DNA of 64,000 nucleotides from Polyangiaceae bacterium (GTDB taxonomy: Bacteria; Myxococcota_A; Polyangia; Polyangiales; Polyangiaceae), in the NCBI GenBank assembly GCA_019637295.1, contig JAHBVX010000001.1, positions 533,501-597,500 of the forward strand, written 5' to 3'. Within the stretch, counting starts at the first letter, position 1, and every line of letters starts with the position of its first letter. This document shows, piece by piece, positions 25,277 to 32,632 of this stretch. The position numbers were made by a program, and so were the translations under genes. The notes beneath the pieces were generated by a model. The model was given only the letters and a program-made list of their open reading frames with translations. It had not been told where the DNA came from and made no database searches.

Positions 25277-26893
25277 ATGGCCAACCCCGAGCCCCTTCGC
25301 CCTGATCAGCAGGAGCTACTCGACCAGCTCTCCAGCCGTGAGTTCAAGAGCGGCAAGCCGACGCCTCTCGCCGACATCCTGCTGGCGGCACCACCCGAGG
25401 ACGAAGCCCGGCTACGCCGCACCCTCACCGAGCTGGCTCGTGGAGGCCATGTCGAAGTGGCCGGACATGAGGGGAGCGAGCTGGTTCATCTCACCCGAAC
25501 CGGAGCCCTTGCGTCAGCATCGGCAGGCGACTGGGACGGCGTAGGCCGTAAGCTCATCGGCTACCTCCGGGAGCGTCTCGCTGCTGAGGGCTCCCGCTTT
25601 GCCGAGTACACGTGGACTGACCTGAAGGCCGCCGGCCTGGTCGAGGGTGACGGGCAATTCGGTTCCGTCCTGCGAACGCTGCAACTCTTCTCGATGTACA
25701 GCGGCGGCAGCTACGTGTTCGAGCCGCCAGCGTTCTCTTTCAAGCTCCCGCCCTACAAGGTGAAGTTCCGAGAAGTCGATAGCCTTGCAGGACTCACGGC
25801 GCTTTTGGAGCAGCGGGAGCGCCGGTTTCGGCCGCCGGTGGATCACGCAGCGACAGGAGCCGAGAGCAGCAAGGCCAAGATGAAGAAGAACGTGTTCGGG
25901 GAGCGCTGGACGATCGTTGGGACGGTCGGTGAGGGTGGCCAGGGGCAAGTCTTCGAGGTCGAGGACGGTCGAGGCGGTCCGAACCGCATCCTAAAGCGTC
26001 TGAAGAACATCAAGCGGCTCGAAAGGTTCGCCGCCGAGCTGAAGGCAATCCAGCGGATTGATCACCCCAACGTGATCAAGCTCATCGATCATGACCTCGA
26101 AGGGGAGAGACCCTACTTGGTCATGGAACTGGTTGGTGACGGTTCCTTGGACAAGCACCTCGGCGTCGTTGCATCTGAGCCTCTGCGTGCGCTCCGGCTC
26201 TTCGAAGAAGTCTGCGGTGGCGTCCAAGCTGCCCATGCCGCCGGTGTTGTTCACCGGGATCTGAAACCTGAGAATATCTTGCTCCGAGGTGCGTTCGGGC
26301 CGCCCGTCGTCGCCGACTTTGGGATCTGCCACATCGAAGACGGCGAGCGGCTGACGCTCACCGAGGAAGCTGTGGGCCCCCGGCTCTACATGGCCCCGGA
26401 GCTTGAAGACGGCCGGGCAGAGGCGATTCACCCCGCCAGCGACGTGTACTCCCTCGGCAAGCTGCTCTGGGCGATGCTGGCCGGGAAGCAGGTGTTCGCG
26501 AGAGAGAAGCACCGTGACGCTTCAAACAACCTCGTGCAGCTTCTCCACCGTGACTCCATGGAGCACGTGAACCGGCTGTTGGACCGAATGATCGTTGTCG
26601 CTCCAGAAGCTCGGCTCCCGGATGCGGGCGAGGTGGTCAGCAGCCTCCGCCGCGTCATCGACTTGATCACTTTCGACTATCGAGCCGTCTCAGCCAAGTT
26701 GAGCCAGCGTTGCACGTACTGCGGCGAAGGGACCTACCGCCTGGTGGCGAAGGAGGATGGCGTCTCCGTGAGGAACTTTGGGCTCGGCTTGGTCGGCAAG
26801 CCCGACTGGCGAGTGCTCGTCTGTGATGCCTGCGGGCATGTTGAGATGTTCAGGATCGAGAAGGCCACCCGGAAGGACTGGTGGGACGAGTGA
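25277..26893 (+). CDS. Ser/Thr protein kinase with N-terminal helical region and C-terminal zinc ribbon
   Basis: This 538-residue protein has an N-terminal region of about 190 residues with two winged-helix-like segments (LRRTLTELARGGHVEVAG, and DLKAAGLVEG). A complete Hanks-type kinase spans about 210-455: glycine loop GEGGQGQVF, Lys240, HRDLKPEN at 326-333, DFG at 347-349 and MAPE at 372-375. A zinc ribbon follows, with CTYC near 479-482 and CDAC at 516-519. No transmembrane segment is present. It should be a cytoplasmic kinase whose ribbon may bind nucleic acid or protein. The surrounding defence genes suggest a phage-response role; kinases such as Stk2 are known precedents. Confidence 0.9.
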   Translation: MANPEPLRPDQQELLDQLSSREFKSGKPTPLADILLAAPPEDEARLRRTLTELARGGHVEVAGHEGSELVHLTRTGALASASAGDWDGVGRKLIGYLRERLAAEGSRFAEYTWTDLKAAGLVEGDGQFGSVLRTLQLFSMYSGGSYVFEPPAFSFKLPPYKVKFREVDSLAGLTALLEQRERRFRPPVDHAATGAESSKAKMKKNVFGERWTIVGTVGEGGQGQVFEVEDGRGGPNRILKRLKNIKRLERFAAELKAIQRIDHPNVIKLIDHDLEGERPYLVMELVGDGSLDKHLGVVASEPLRALRLFEEVCGGVQAAHAAGVVHRDLKPENILLRGAFGPPVVADFGICHIEDGERLTLTEEAVGPRLYMAPELEDGRAEAIHPASDVYSLGKLLWAMLAGKQVFAREKHRDASNNLVQLLHRDSMEHVNRLLDRMIVVAPEARLPDAGEVVSSLRRVIDLITFDYRAVSAKLSQRCTYCGEGTYRLVAKEDGVSVRNFGLGLVGKPDWRVLVCDACGHVEMFRIEKATRKDWWDE

Positions 26894-26950
26894 TTGGCCA
26901 ACGGGCAGCGCCTCGGCAGTCAGCGTGAAGGTGGCCCACCACTCGGCGCC

Positions 26951-27208
26951 CTATTCCACAGGGCTCCCGGTACGCCGGTGCTTCGCCCTGAGCCTGACCC
27001 AGAACGGTGGCACCAGTCCCAACGACAGCACCATCCGCTTGCCCTGGGCGGTCAGCGCCCAAGTGTAGGGTGGCCAATCCTCGTTCACGGCCCGGACGAG
27101 TCCTCTGCGGGACAGCGCTCGGAAAGTTTGGGTCCGCAGGCCGCCTTCGAGGCAAGGGCCAGATCGAAGCTCGCCAAGGATCTCTCGCTGGGCGAAGGAG
27201 AGAATCAT
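26951..27208 (-). CDS. small winged-helix-like protein
   Basis: This 85-residue protein from ATG 27208 shows a compact winged-helix pattern: LSFAQREILGEL, QTFRALSRRGLVRAV, then TWALTAQGKRMV, with the end-of-domain sequence common in MarR/phage-type regulators. The start is uncertain; upstream GTG or TTG codons inside the overlap with the DUF4238 gene are possible. It follows DUF4238 on the same strand. Confidence 0.55.
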   Translation of the reverse strand: MILSFAQREILGELRSGPCLEGGLRTQTFRALSRRGLVRAVNEDWPPYTWALTAQGKRMVLSLGLVPPFWVRLRAKHRRTGSPVE

Positions 27209-27246
27209 CGAGGCGAACAATACCTCAAACCCGACGGATCTGAGCT

Positions 27247-28029
27247 TCAGCCACCGGACGGCCGGATGTCCAGCAAGTACCGAGCGCATAGACCCCGAGC
27301 ACCCCGTCGGATCTCCAGCAGGTCCGCCCGGGCAGCAGCCTCGTTGGTTGCCTTGGCCCTACGCCAGACCTCCGGGAGCACGACTACGTCCACGGAGGGG
27401 CCGACACCAATCGAGAGCGTCTCGAACGTCCCGAAGGCGATGTAGCGGTTCAGCTCCGCCACCGGCAAGTCAGCTTCCCGATGGATCAGGAGGTGATGCG
27501 TGCTGAGTGGAATGGCGAGGGCCACCGGGTCGGAGATGAAGGGGACCGGGAAGCTCGCCGCCTGGGTGAAGAAAAGCTCCTGATTTTCCGGAAGGGTGAC
27601 GCCTGCGATCTTGTACTTGGACGACCAGTGTTGTGCCACGGCGTTCAGATGGGCCTCTCCCTTCTTCTGGAAGTCTTCCAGCTTCAGGGCCAGCCGGGTA
27701 TCCGCTTGAGCTTCGAGCAGCCGCTGGACGTTGAAGGCCAGGAGCAACGTCAGAGCCCGTGTCACTTGCCAGTCGTCGGTGGGGCCAAGAGCTACGCCTT
27801 CTTTCCTCGCATGCTTCAGGTAGTTGCCGAGGGGGGTCTCGATGTAGCACTCAAGCATGTCCTCGACTTCCGGGGAGTTGAGGTCCCGCTTGGCGAAGAG
27901 GTTCGTCGCGGACGTAACGTCGAACTTCCCGTCCGAAAACCGAAACCAGCTGAGCTGTCTCTGGTCCCCCCGGTCTTCGTGTTCCCAAGGCCTGGTCAGG
28001 ACTTTGGGGATGTAGTGGTCGTTCGTCAC
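27247..28029 (-). CDS. DUF4238 domain protein
   Basis: This 260-residue protein begins MTNDHYIPKVLTRPWE, the characteristic HYIPK/Q..L..F start of the DUF4238 family, and then has SWFRFSDGKF, NLFAKRD and a central ALTLLLAFNVQRL helix. SDPVALAIPLSTHHLLI is the typical later segment. Members are widespread in mobile elements and defence islands, but no activity is known to me. Its start is 10 bp from a pair of direct repeats that could be its operator. The next gene downstream is the small winged-helix gene. Confidence 0.85.
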   Translation of the reverse strand: MTNDHYIPKVLTRPWEHEDRGDQRQLSWFRFSDGKFDVTSATNLFAKRDLNSPEVEDMLECYIETPLGNYLKHARKEGVALGPTDDWQVTRALTLLLAFNVQRLLEAQADTRLALKLEDFQKKGEAHLNAVAQHWSSKYKIAGVTLPENQELFFTQAASFPVPFISDPVALAIPLSTHHLLIHREADLPVAELNRYIAFGTFETLSIGVGPSVDVVVLPEVWRRAKATNEAAARADLLEIRRGARGLCARYLLDIRPSGG

Positions 28030-28039
28030 GCACCCTCCT

Positions 28040-28068
28040 GTTACTCAACTCGACGAGTTACTCAACTC
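28040..28068. promoter_or_regulatory. two direct repeats upstream of the DUF4238 gene
   Basis: GTTACTCAACTC occurs at 28040-28051 and again at 28057-28068, a 17-bp period. The junction also forms the dyad AACTCG-A-CGAGTT. The site is directly upstream of the DUF4238 start and suits an operator or iteron-like site. Confidence 0.6.
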
Positions 28069-28313
28069 CGCCGACGGGACCCCGTCTCGACCCAGAGGGT
28101 GGTCATCACGCCGTCATCGACGACGTGATGCAGCACGACCTCGCCCTCGACCACCGGCCCTCGGTATTCTTGTCGGATGCGGTCGCCAGAAAATCACTCC
28201 TGATTCGCTTGGAAGTTCGAACGGTTGACCTATTTTTGGCCGATTTTCGAAAAATACCTGCCCTCACGCCCGGAGCCGGGTGCGGGTTGGGATTTCGGGG
28301 AACAGCAGGTCGC

Positions 28314-28363
28314 GACCATCCATGGCTACAAATAGATCGATCTTATTGTAGCTATGGATGGTC
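28314..28363. repeat. 50-bp near-perfect palindrome after the primase-like gene
   Basis: Seventeen-base arms (28314-28330, 28347-28363) pair with one mismatch around a 16-base centre that itself contains the palindrome AGATCGATCT. It begins right at the stop codon of the primase/helicase-like gene. An AT-rich stretch (about 28185-28258) lies next to it. It may be a terminator or part of a replication origin. Confidence 0.75.
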
Positions 28364-30588
28364 TAGGCCTTGACCAAGTCGTCGAGGTCCCGGATGACGG
28401 TGCCCGCTCTGGGCGGGTCCCGATCCCGAATCGCCTTGATGGCCCGGGCTCGATGTTGGTCGGTCACCTGGTAGCCAGCTTGCACGAGGGCCGCCTCGGC
28501 TAGATGGATGGCGGATCGCTGCGGGCCTTTGCCGGGCCAGCGGAACCCCTGAGCGAAAAGGCCACAAGTGAGTCGGCGGAGCGTTTCGCCTTTCCCTCGA
28601 CGCTTCACGTCTACCGCGATCTTCTCCAACGAGAGCAGTCCCTCCTTTGGCTCCTCACGTTGCTCGCCCGGAAGGCCGAGTTCCTCACGCAGCTCGTCGA
28701 GTGTGACGACCTGGTCGATCTCCAGGCCAGGTGCCGCAAGCCCAGCGACTATGTACGCCCGGGCCTCGATACCTTCGGGGTCCGGGATGACACCCCGAAT
28801 GCGACCGACGATCTGCACCAGCTCGGCCCCGTAGGAAGCGTGCAACAGGTCGTTGGCCCGGTCGTCGGCAAAGCCCATCACGTTGGTGAGGGCCTTCACG
28901 CGCACGGTGTCGCCCTCGCCCATCTCAGTGCCGGGGATGGCGACTCGGCGGCGAACCACTGTCCAGTCCACGGGTGTTTGGGCAAGGATTGTGACGAGGT
29001 CGTTGATCTCCTTGAACTCGTCACAAGCCCCGAAGGCGGAGAACACACCCCGCATCTGTGCGGCCACATCGCCGAGGGGTGGCTGGATGTTCCCCAGGAC
29101 AATGAGCGACCGGACAAACCGTGCTGGCAGCTCGCCAGGATTGGCTACGAAGGCGTTCGAGCCACTCACCCCGTGCGCGTACCCGGGGAGGACGCCGAAG
29201 GGCTCGCAGGCTGTTCTCAGCTCAGCAAAACACTCTTCCCGGCGGCCTCGGGGCCAGGGCATGGCAAGTTCTTTGGGCAGTCCACCTGGGAGAAGCTCAC
29301 CCAAGAGGCGGTTCATCACCTTGCTGATGCCGATGACGGCCACCGGCATCCCCGTTCGAGCCCGCTCGTGCTCGATGAGGACACGCACGGTCTCAATGAC
29401 CCTCGCCCATTCCTCGGGCCGCTTGAGCTGGGCTTGGCTGTAGGAGCGGTCGGCGACCAGGATTCGCTTTTCCCGCTGTCGGATCTTCGGTCGGAAGACC
29501 CAGGTTCGGCACTCGCTGGCTCGCTCGAACAACTCGATCAGAGCACCGCTCGGCTGGGGCTGCTCCTCGATGATCCGGTCTCCACCAGGGTCGCGGCAGG
29601 CGGGTTGCCGTGCAAGCCACCCAGAACCAAAGAGCGCCGGAAGTGGAAAACAGGCTGGCTCTGGCCCCGAGTGATTCCGGCTCGCTCGTGTAAGGCGGCC
29701 AGCGTGCTCCGCTCTGAAGTGCTCGTGGGGCACCGGCGTGGACCGCACCCACATGATTCTCGGTGATGAAGCCGAGTGGAGGGACCCGATAGCCCTTAGA
29801 GTGCCTCCCCGACTGCCAGAGCCATCGAGACGAACCTGGTCAGACCCCTCGAACATGCGGGTGTCGATCTCGACCTTCACATTGATGGCTTCGCCGTGCC
29901 CTCGGTGGAGAGCACGGGTCTGGACCGCCTCTGCGAGCTGGCCTTGGTAGTCTCCGAGGCCCGCCGGGAAGACCTGACGTCCTACCCAGCGCACGACCGC
30001 TGCGACCATCCAGGCTCTGCGGAACCCGAAGGCCCGCCAGTCCACGTCCAGGCGAACGCCCATCCGAGTGATGGACGCAGTGATGTACCGGGGATCTACT
30101 TCCAACTCGGCGACAAGGTGGTCATACAGGCGGCGACCGATGCCAGCCGCCACCTCGATGATCGGCTCGTAGTCTTCAACCGCGAGGACCCAGTCTCTTG
30201 GGTAGGCAACGTGCGCATCGATCTCGAAGGTGGCGTCGCAAGCTGCCACAGCCCGCAAGTGGGAGGTCCAGCGGCGAACCCCAACGTTGGGGTGGAGATA
30301 GTGGCAACGAATGGCGTGTAGAGCGGCAGCCCGGTCGAGGATCACGCCACGCAAGGCCATGTCGTCAGTGCCGGGGCAGGGCTCGATGGCACTGACCCGA
30401 ACGCTTTCGGCCCGGGCTTTGAGCCTCCGGTGCGAGCAAGGGTTCCAGTCCCGAGCTGGGCGAGCGTGATCGCCCGTCGAGGGCATCGCCTGCACCAAGT
30501 ACACGGGCGCAGCGCTGTTGGTCCAAGTGCGGTAGTCGTTTTGTGAGTCGGCGCTATCGAGCGCTGGTGTATTAGCTCTACGAGGCAT
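28363..30588 (-). CDS. primase/helicase-like replication protein, probably with an altered central part
   Basis: This 741-residue frame starts at ATG 30588, with GGAGGT six bases upstream. Residues about 115-270 resemble an archaeo-eukaryotic primase: SITRMGVRLDVDWRAFG looks like the RGFHV-type motif, and FEGSDQVRLDGSGSRGGTLRA like the IRLPGS-type motif. Residues about 365-640 resemble the C-terminal lobe of a superfamily helicase, with VQIVGRIRGV similar to motif VI. No Walker A or B is seen, and the middle (about 275-350) has poor codon use while another frame reads better. The gene may therefore have lost its ATPase lobe or suffered frameshifts. Neighbouring palindrome and small DNA-binding genes suggest a plasmid-like replicon. 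Confidence 0.5.
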   Translation of the reverse strand: MPRRANTPALDSADSQNDYRTWTNSAAPVYLVQAMPSTGDHARPARDWNPCSHRRLKARAESVRVSAIEPCPGTDDMALRGVILDRAAALHAIRCHYLHPNVGVRRWTSHLRAVAACDATFEIDAHVAYPRDWVLAVEDYEPIIEVAAGIGRRLYDHLVAELEVDPRYITASITRMGVRLDVDWRAFGFRRAWMVAAVVRWVGRQVFPAGLGDYQGQLAEAVQTRALHRGHGEAINVKVEIDTRMFEGSDQVRLDGSGSRGGTLRAIGSLHSASSPRIMWVRSTPVPHEHFRAEHAGRLTRASRNHSGPEPACFPLPALFGSGWLARQPACRDPGGDRIIEEQPQPSGALIELFERASECRTWVFRPKIRQREKRILVADRSYSQAQLKRPEEWARVIETVRVLIEHERARTGMPVAVIGISKVMNRLLGELLPGGLPKELAMPWPRGRREECFAELRTACEPFGVLPGYAHGVSGSNAFVANPGELPARFVRSLIVLGNIQPPLGDVAAQMRGVFSAFGACDEFKEINDLVTILAQTPVDWTVVRRRVAIPGTEMGEGDTVRVKALTNVMGFADDRANDLLHASYGAELVQIVGRIRGVIPDPEGIEARAYIVAGLAAPGLEIDQVVTLDELREELGLPGEQREEPKEGLLSLEKIAVDVKRRGKGETLRRLTCGLFAQGFRWPGKGPQRSAIHLAEAALVQAGYQVTDQHRARAIKAIRDRDPPRAGTVIRDLDDLVKA

Positions 30589-30602
30589 CCCAACCTCCAT
30601 GG

Positions 30603-30631
30603 GCCCCCGGGCGGCAACCCGGGGGCTTTTT
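30603..30631 (+). terminator. strong intrinsic terminator, plus strand, upstream of the primase-like gene
   Basis: GCCCCCGGG and CCCGGGGGC form a perfect 9-bp stem around CGGCAA, followed by TTTTT on the plus strand. No plus-strand gene ends here, and the primase-like gene starts on the opposite strand 15 bp to the left. It could end an antisense RNA. Confidence 0.75.
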
Positions 30632-30633
30632 CG

Positions 30634-30840
30634 TCAGTTGTTTCCGATGACGACGCCGAGGCTGGCCAGCACTCTGGCCCTGCCCACCTGGTCGAGACCG
30701 AAGCCAGCGAGAAGGCCCTCGATGAATGCGACTGCAATCAGCTCTCGCTGTTCATCTGTGGGCTCGTGGTAGATGGCGATGTCCCTGGCAGTTCTTCTGC
30801 CAAAGTCGCCGAGGGCCCGAACACCACGGGGGGAGGTCAT
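30634..30840 (-). CDS. small helical protein in the replication module
   Basis: This 68-residue protein begins MTSPRGVRALGDFGRR and ends in GLLAGFGLDQVGRARVLASLG, with helical content and no recognised family. It overlaps the preceding RHH gene as ATGA and so is the third gene of a coupled unit. Its stop lies beside the strong hairpin before the primase-like gene. A role in replication or regulation is inference from position. Confidence 0.6.
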   Translation of the reverse strand: MTSPRGVRALGDFGRRTARDIAIYHEPTDEQRELIAVAFIEGLLAGFGLDQVGRARVLASLGVVIGNN

Positions 30841-31151
30841 GGCGTCACCTGCCGCCGCTTTGGGGACCTTTGGGTTGCGAGGGTCAGCGCTTGCCGAACG
30901 AACTCGGCGAACGAAATTTCGAGGTCGGCCGCCCGGTGACGGGCCTCACGGACGAGGCTGCGTGGCACCCTGATGTGGACGATCTGGTTGGCGTTCTTCA
31001 TGCCCAATGCGTGCGTATAAATAGATCCGTCGATACCCCCGAGAGCGGGGGACGATGCGACTGCCTGGGCGGCACCAAGACCTTGGGCGACGTGCCCGTC
31101 TCGGGCGGCCCTCGACCAGCGCTCCTCGTAGAGTGTGGTGATCGTCAGCAT
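30837..31151 (-). CDS. ribbon-helix-helix DNA-binding protein
   Basis: This 104-residue protein has a C-terminal ribbon-helix-helix unit: IVHIRVPRSLVREARHRAADLEISFAEFVRQAL, here cited as IVHIRVP (strand), REARHRAADL (helix) and SFAEFVRQAL (helix). RHH proteins act as repressors of copy number, partition or toxin-antitoxin genes. The start ATG at 31151 touches the previous gene's stop, so it is coupled. A shorter start (MKNANQ) would give a 54-residue CopG-like protein and lies after a TATTTATA-rich stretch. Confidence 0.72.
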   Translation of the reverse strand: MLTITTLYEERWSRAARDGHVAQGLGAAQAVASSPALGGIDGSIYTHALGMKNANQIVHIRVPRSLVREARHRAADLEISFAEFVRQALTLATQRSPKRRQVTP

Positions 31152-31771
31152 GACTCAGCCCCCTCTGTGGGGTCGGGGTCCTGGTACTCTGGGTACGTCT
31201 CGGCGATCAGCGCATCGACCCGATCACGGAGGATTCGGTAGGCCCGCTCCCCCGTGTATCCCCGGTTGCAGAAGGCCCACAGGTTCTCGTAGTTCGTGAG
31301 GCAATGCCGGATGCAGTTCCGGGCGGTCTGGTTGCTCCAGTAGAACGGACCTGGATCTCCACGGTAGTTCCCCCCGTGGGTCGCCCGGGCGAGTTTGCAG
31401 ATCCTCTCCTCGGACCAACCGGCCTCGATCGTGATCTCGACCTTCTCCATCCGATCCTCCATGTTCACCATGCGCGTGGAGGTGGCCTTCTCGGCCGCCG
31501 CCTTGCGAGCGGCGTATCGGGCCTTCGCCTGAGCCACCGGCTCTGTGGCGAGGGCCGCCACAAGATCGATGGGGTCGTAGAGCCCGACGGGGGCCCCAGC
31601 GTGCCTGTAGTAGGGGTTCTTGGCGTAGTCGGCCGGCTCTACGTACTTGCGAACCGTTCCCACGCTGACCCCCATGGCGTCAGCGGCAGCCTGCGCCCCG
31701 TACAGCAGCCTCCCTGTGTCATTGATGCCGAGCTGTTTGCATGCTTCTCGTCGCTTTTCACTGATGTCCAT
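31145..31771 (-). CDS. HTH-containing protein of the replication module
   Basis: This 208-residue protein starts at ATG 31771 with AAGGAGA seven bases upstream. An HTH-like segment is visible near residues 20-45 (LLYGAQAAADAMGVSVGTVRKYVE), the type found in excisionases and plasmid regulators. A charged Ala/Lys helix follows (AKARYAARKAAAEKA), then a domain with YWSNQTARNCIRHCLTNY that I do not recognise. It heads the three-gene coupled set that leads to the primase-like gene. A replication or control role is inference. Confidence 0.65.
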   Translation of the reverse strand: MDISEKRREACKQLGINDTGRLLYGAQAAADAMGVSVGTVRKYVEPADYAKNPYYRHAGAPVGLYDPIDLVAALATEPVAQAKARYAARKAAAEKATSTRMVNMEDRMEKVEITIEAGWSEERICKLARATHGGNYRGDPGPFYWSNQTARNCIRHCLTNYENLWAFCNRGYTGERAYRILRDRVDALIAETYPEYQDPDPTEGAESC

Positions 31772-31980
31772 TTCGATCTCCTTGAGGCTCGTTGGCCCTG
31801 GAGATCCGGTACACCGACACGAGGTGGCTCCCGTTCTTGGCGCCCGTGAGGTCGCAAGGCGATCACGGCGAGATCGACTCAAGCTCTTGGAGCATCCGTC
31901 GGCAGCTCGGCAGGCGGGTTCCTGTGGGCGCTCACCTTGATCGGGGCGTCCGGACAGGTCCTGCACGTCGTGTTCGAAGC

Positions 31981-32217
31981 TCAAGGCCTTGAGGCCGATG
32001 CCCCGGCTGAGCAGGTCGAACCCCTAAGAAAACGGGCGCCCCTAATACACCAGTTCGTCCGTCCCGAACTCTTGTTGGTGACGAAGACGACGACTTTCTT
32101 CGTCAGTGGCGGAAGTGCTCGAAATTCCTCGGGGTGGGTCTCGAAAAACTCTTGGCGGTTAAGAGCTGAGGCGTCCGAGTCGTAGGACCCAGGCACGAAA
32201 ATTCGACCCACGCTCAT
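31981..32217 (-). CDS. possible small protein, weak evidence
   Basis: This 78-residue frame from ATG 32217 (MSVGRIFVPGSYDSD) has reasonable codon use for about 60 residues, then turns Ser/Ala/Arg-rich. It has only 16 bp between it and the divergent gene at 32234 and no clear ribosome site. It may be a gene fragment left by recombination. Confidence 0.33.
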   Translation of the reverse strand: MSVGRIFVPGSYDSDASALNRQEFFETHPEEFRALPPLTKKVVVFVTNKSSGRTNWCIRGARFLRGSTCSAGASASRP

Positions 32218-32233
32218 CGGTGTAGACCCGAGT

Positions 32234-32632
32234 GTGGGCACTCACCCAGCCGAGAAACGAGGCGGACGCGATCTCCAAGAAGCGGTTCGTCACCTGGACA
32301 CGCTCGCCGACCTCATCGTGGACCGGCTCGTCCACCGCCTTGTTGGCGGCCTTCAGGACGGTCGTGTCGAGCCAAAGCACTCCGCACCGCTGCCGGAGGA
32401 CGCTGTCGTCCATCAGGACTCCGCACCCATGGATCGAGACCTCTACCTTCGCATGGCCCGCCGGGCGGAGTTCCCATCCTTCAAGGATGGCAAGAAGGTC
32501 TTTGCTTTTTGGGGTGCGGTCCGACGGGCACTCGATGCCCGCCTGGGCAAGGAGCCGAAGCCGACGACACCCGATGACGACACCGATCAACTGTGTCGTC
32601 AGCTCGGCCTCGTTCCGAGGAAGAAGAACTGA
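32234..32632 (+). CDS. small protein coupled to the integrase, possible accessory factor
   Basis: This 132-residue protein begins with GTG and ends one base into the integrase start (TGATG), so it is translationally coupled to the integrase. The C-terminal half has FPSFKDGKKVFAFWGAVRRALDARLG, rich in basic and aromatic residues and suited to DNA binding. A role as recombination directionality factor or integrase partner is inference from position; no family is recognised. The start may be later in the frame. Confidence 0.55.
   Translation: MGTHPAEKRGGRDLQEAVRHLDTLADLIVDRLVHRLVGGLQDGRVEPKHSAPLPEDAVVHQDSAPMDRDLYLRMARRAEFPSFKDGKKVFAFWGAVRRALDARLGKEPKPTTPDDDTDQLCRQLGLVPRKKN

Noticed and set aside
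28504-29766. Plus-strand frame of 420 codons over the primase-like gene
   Set aside because: It has no recognisable motif, while the minus strand shows primase and helicase motifs and a good ribosome site.
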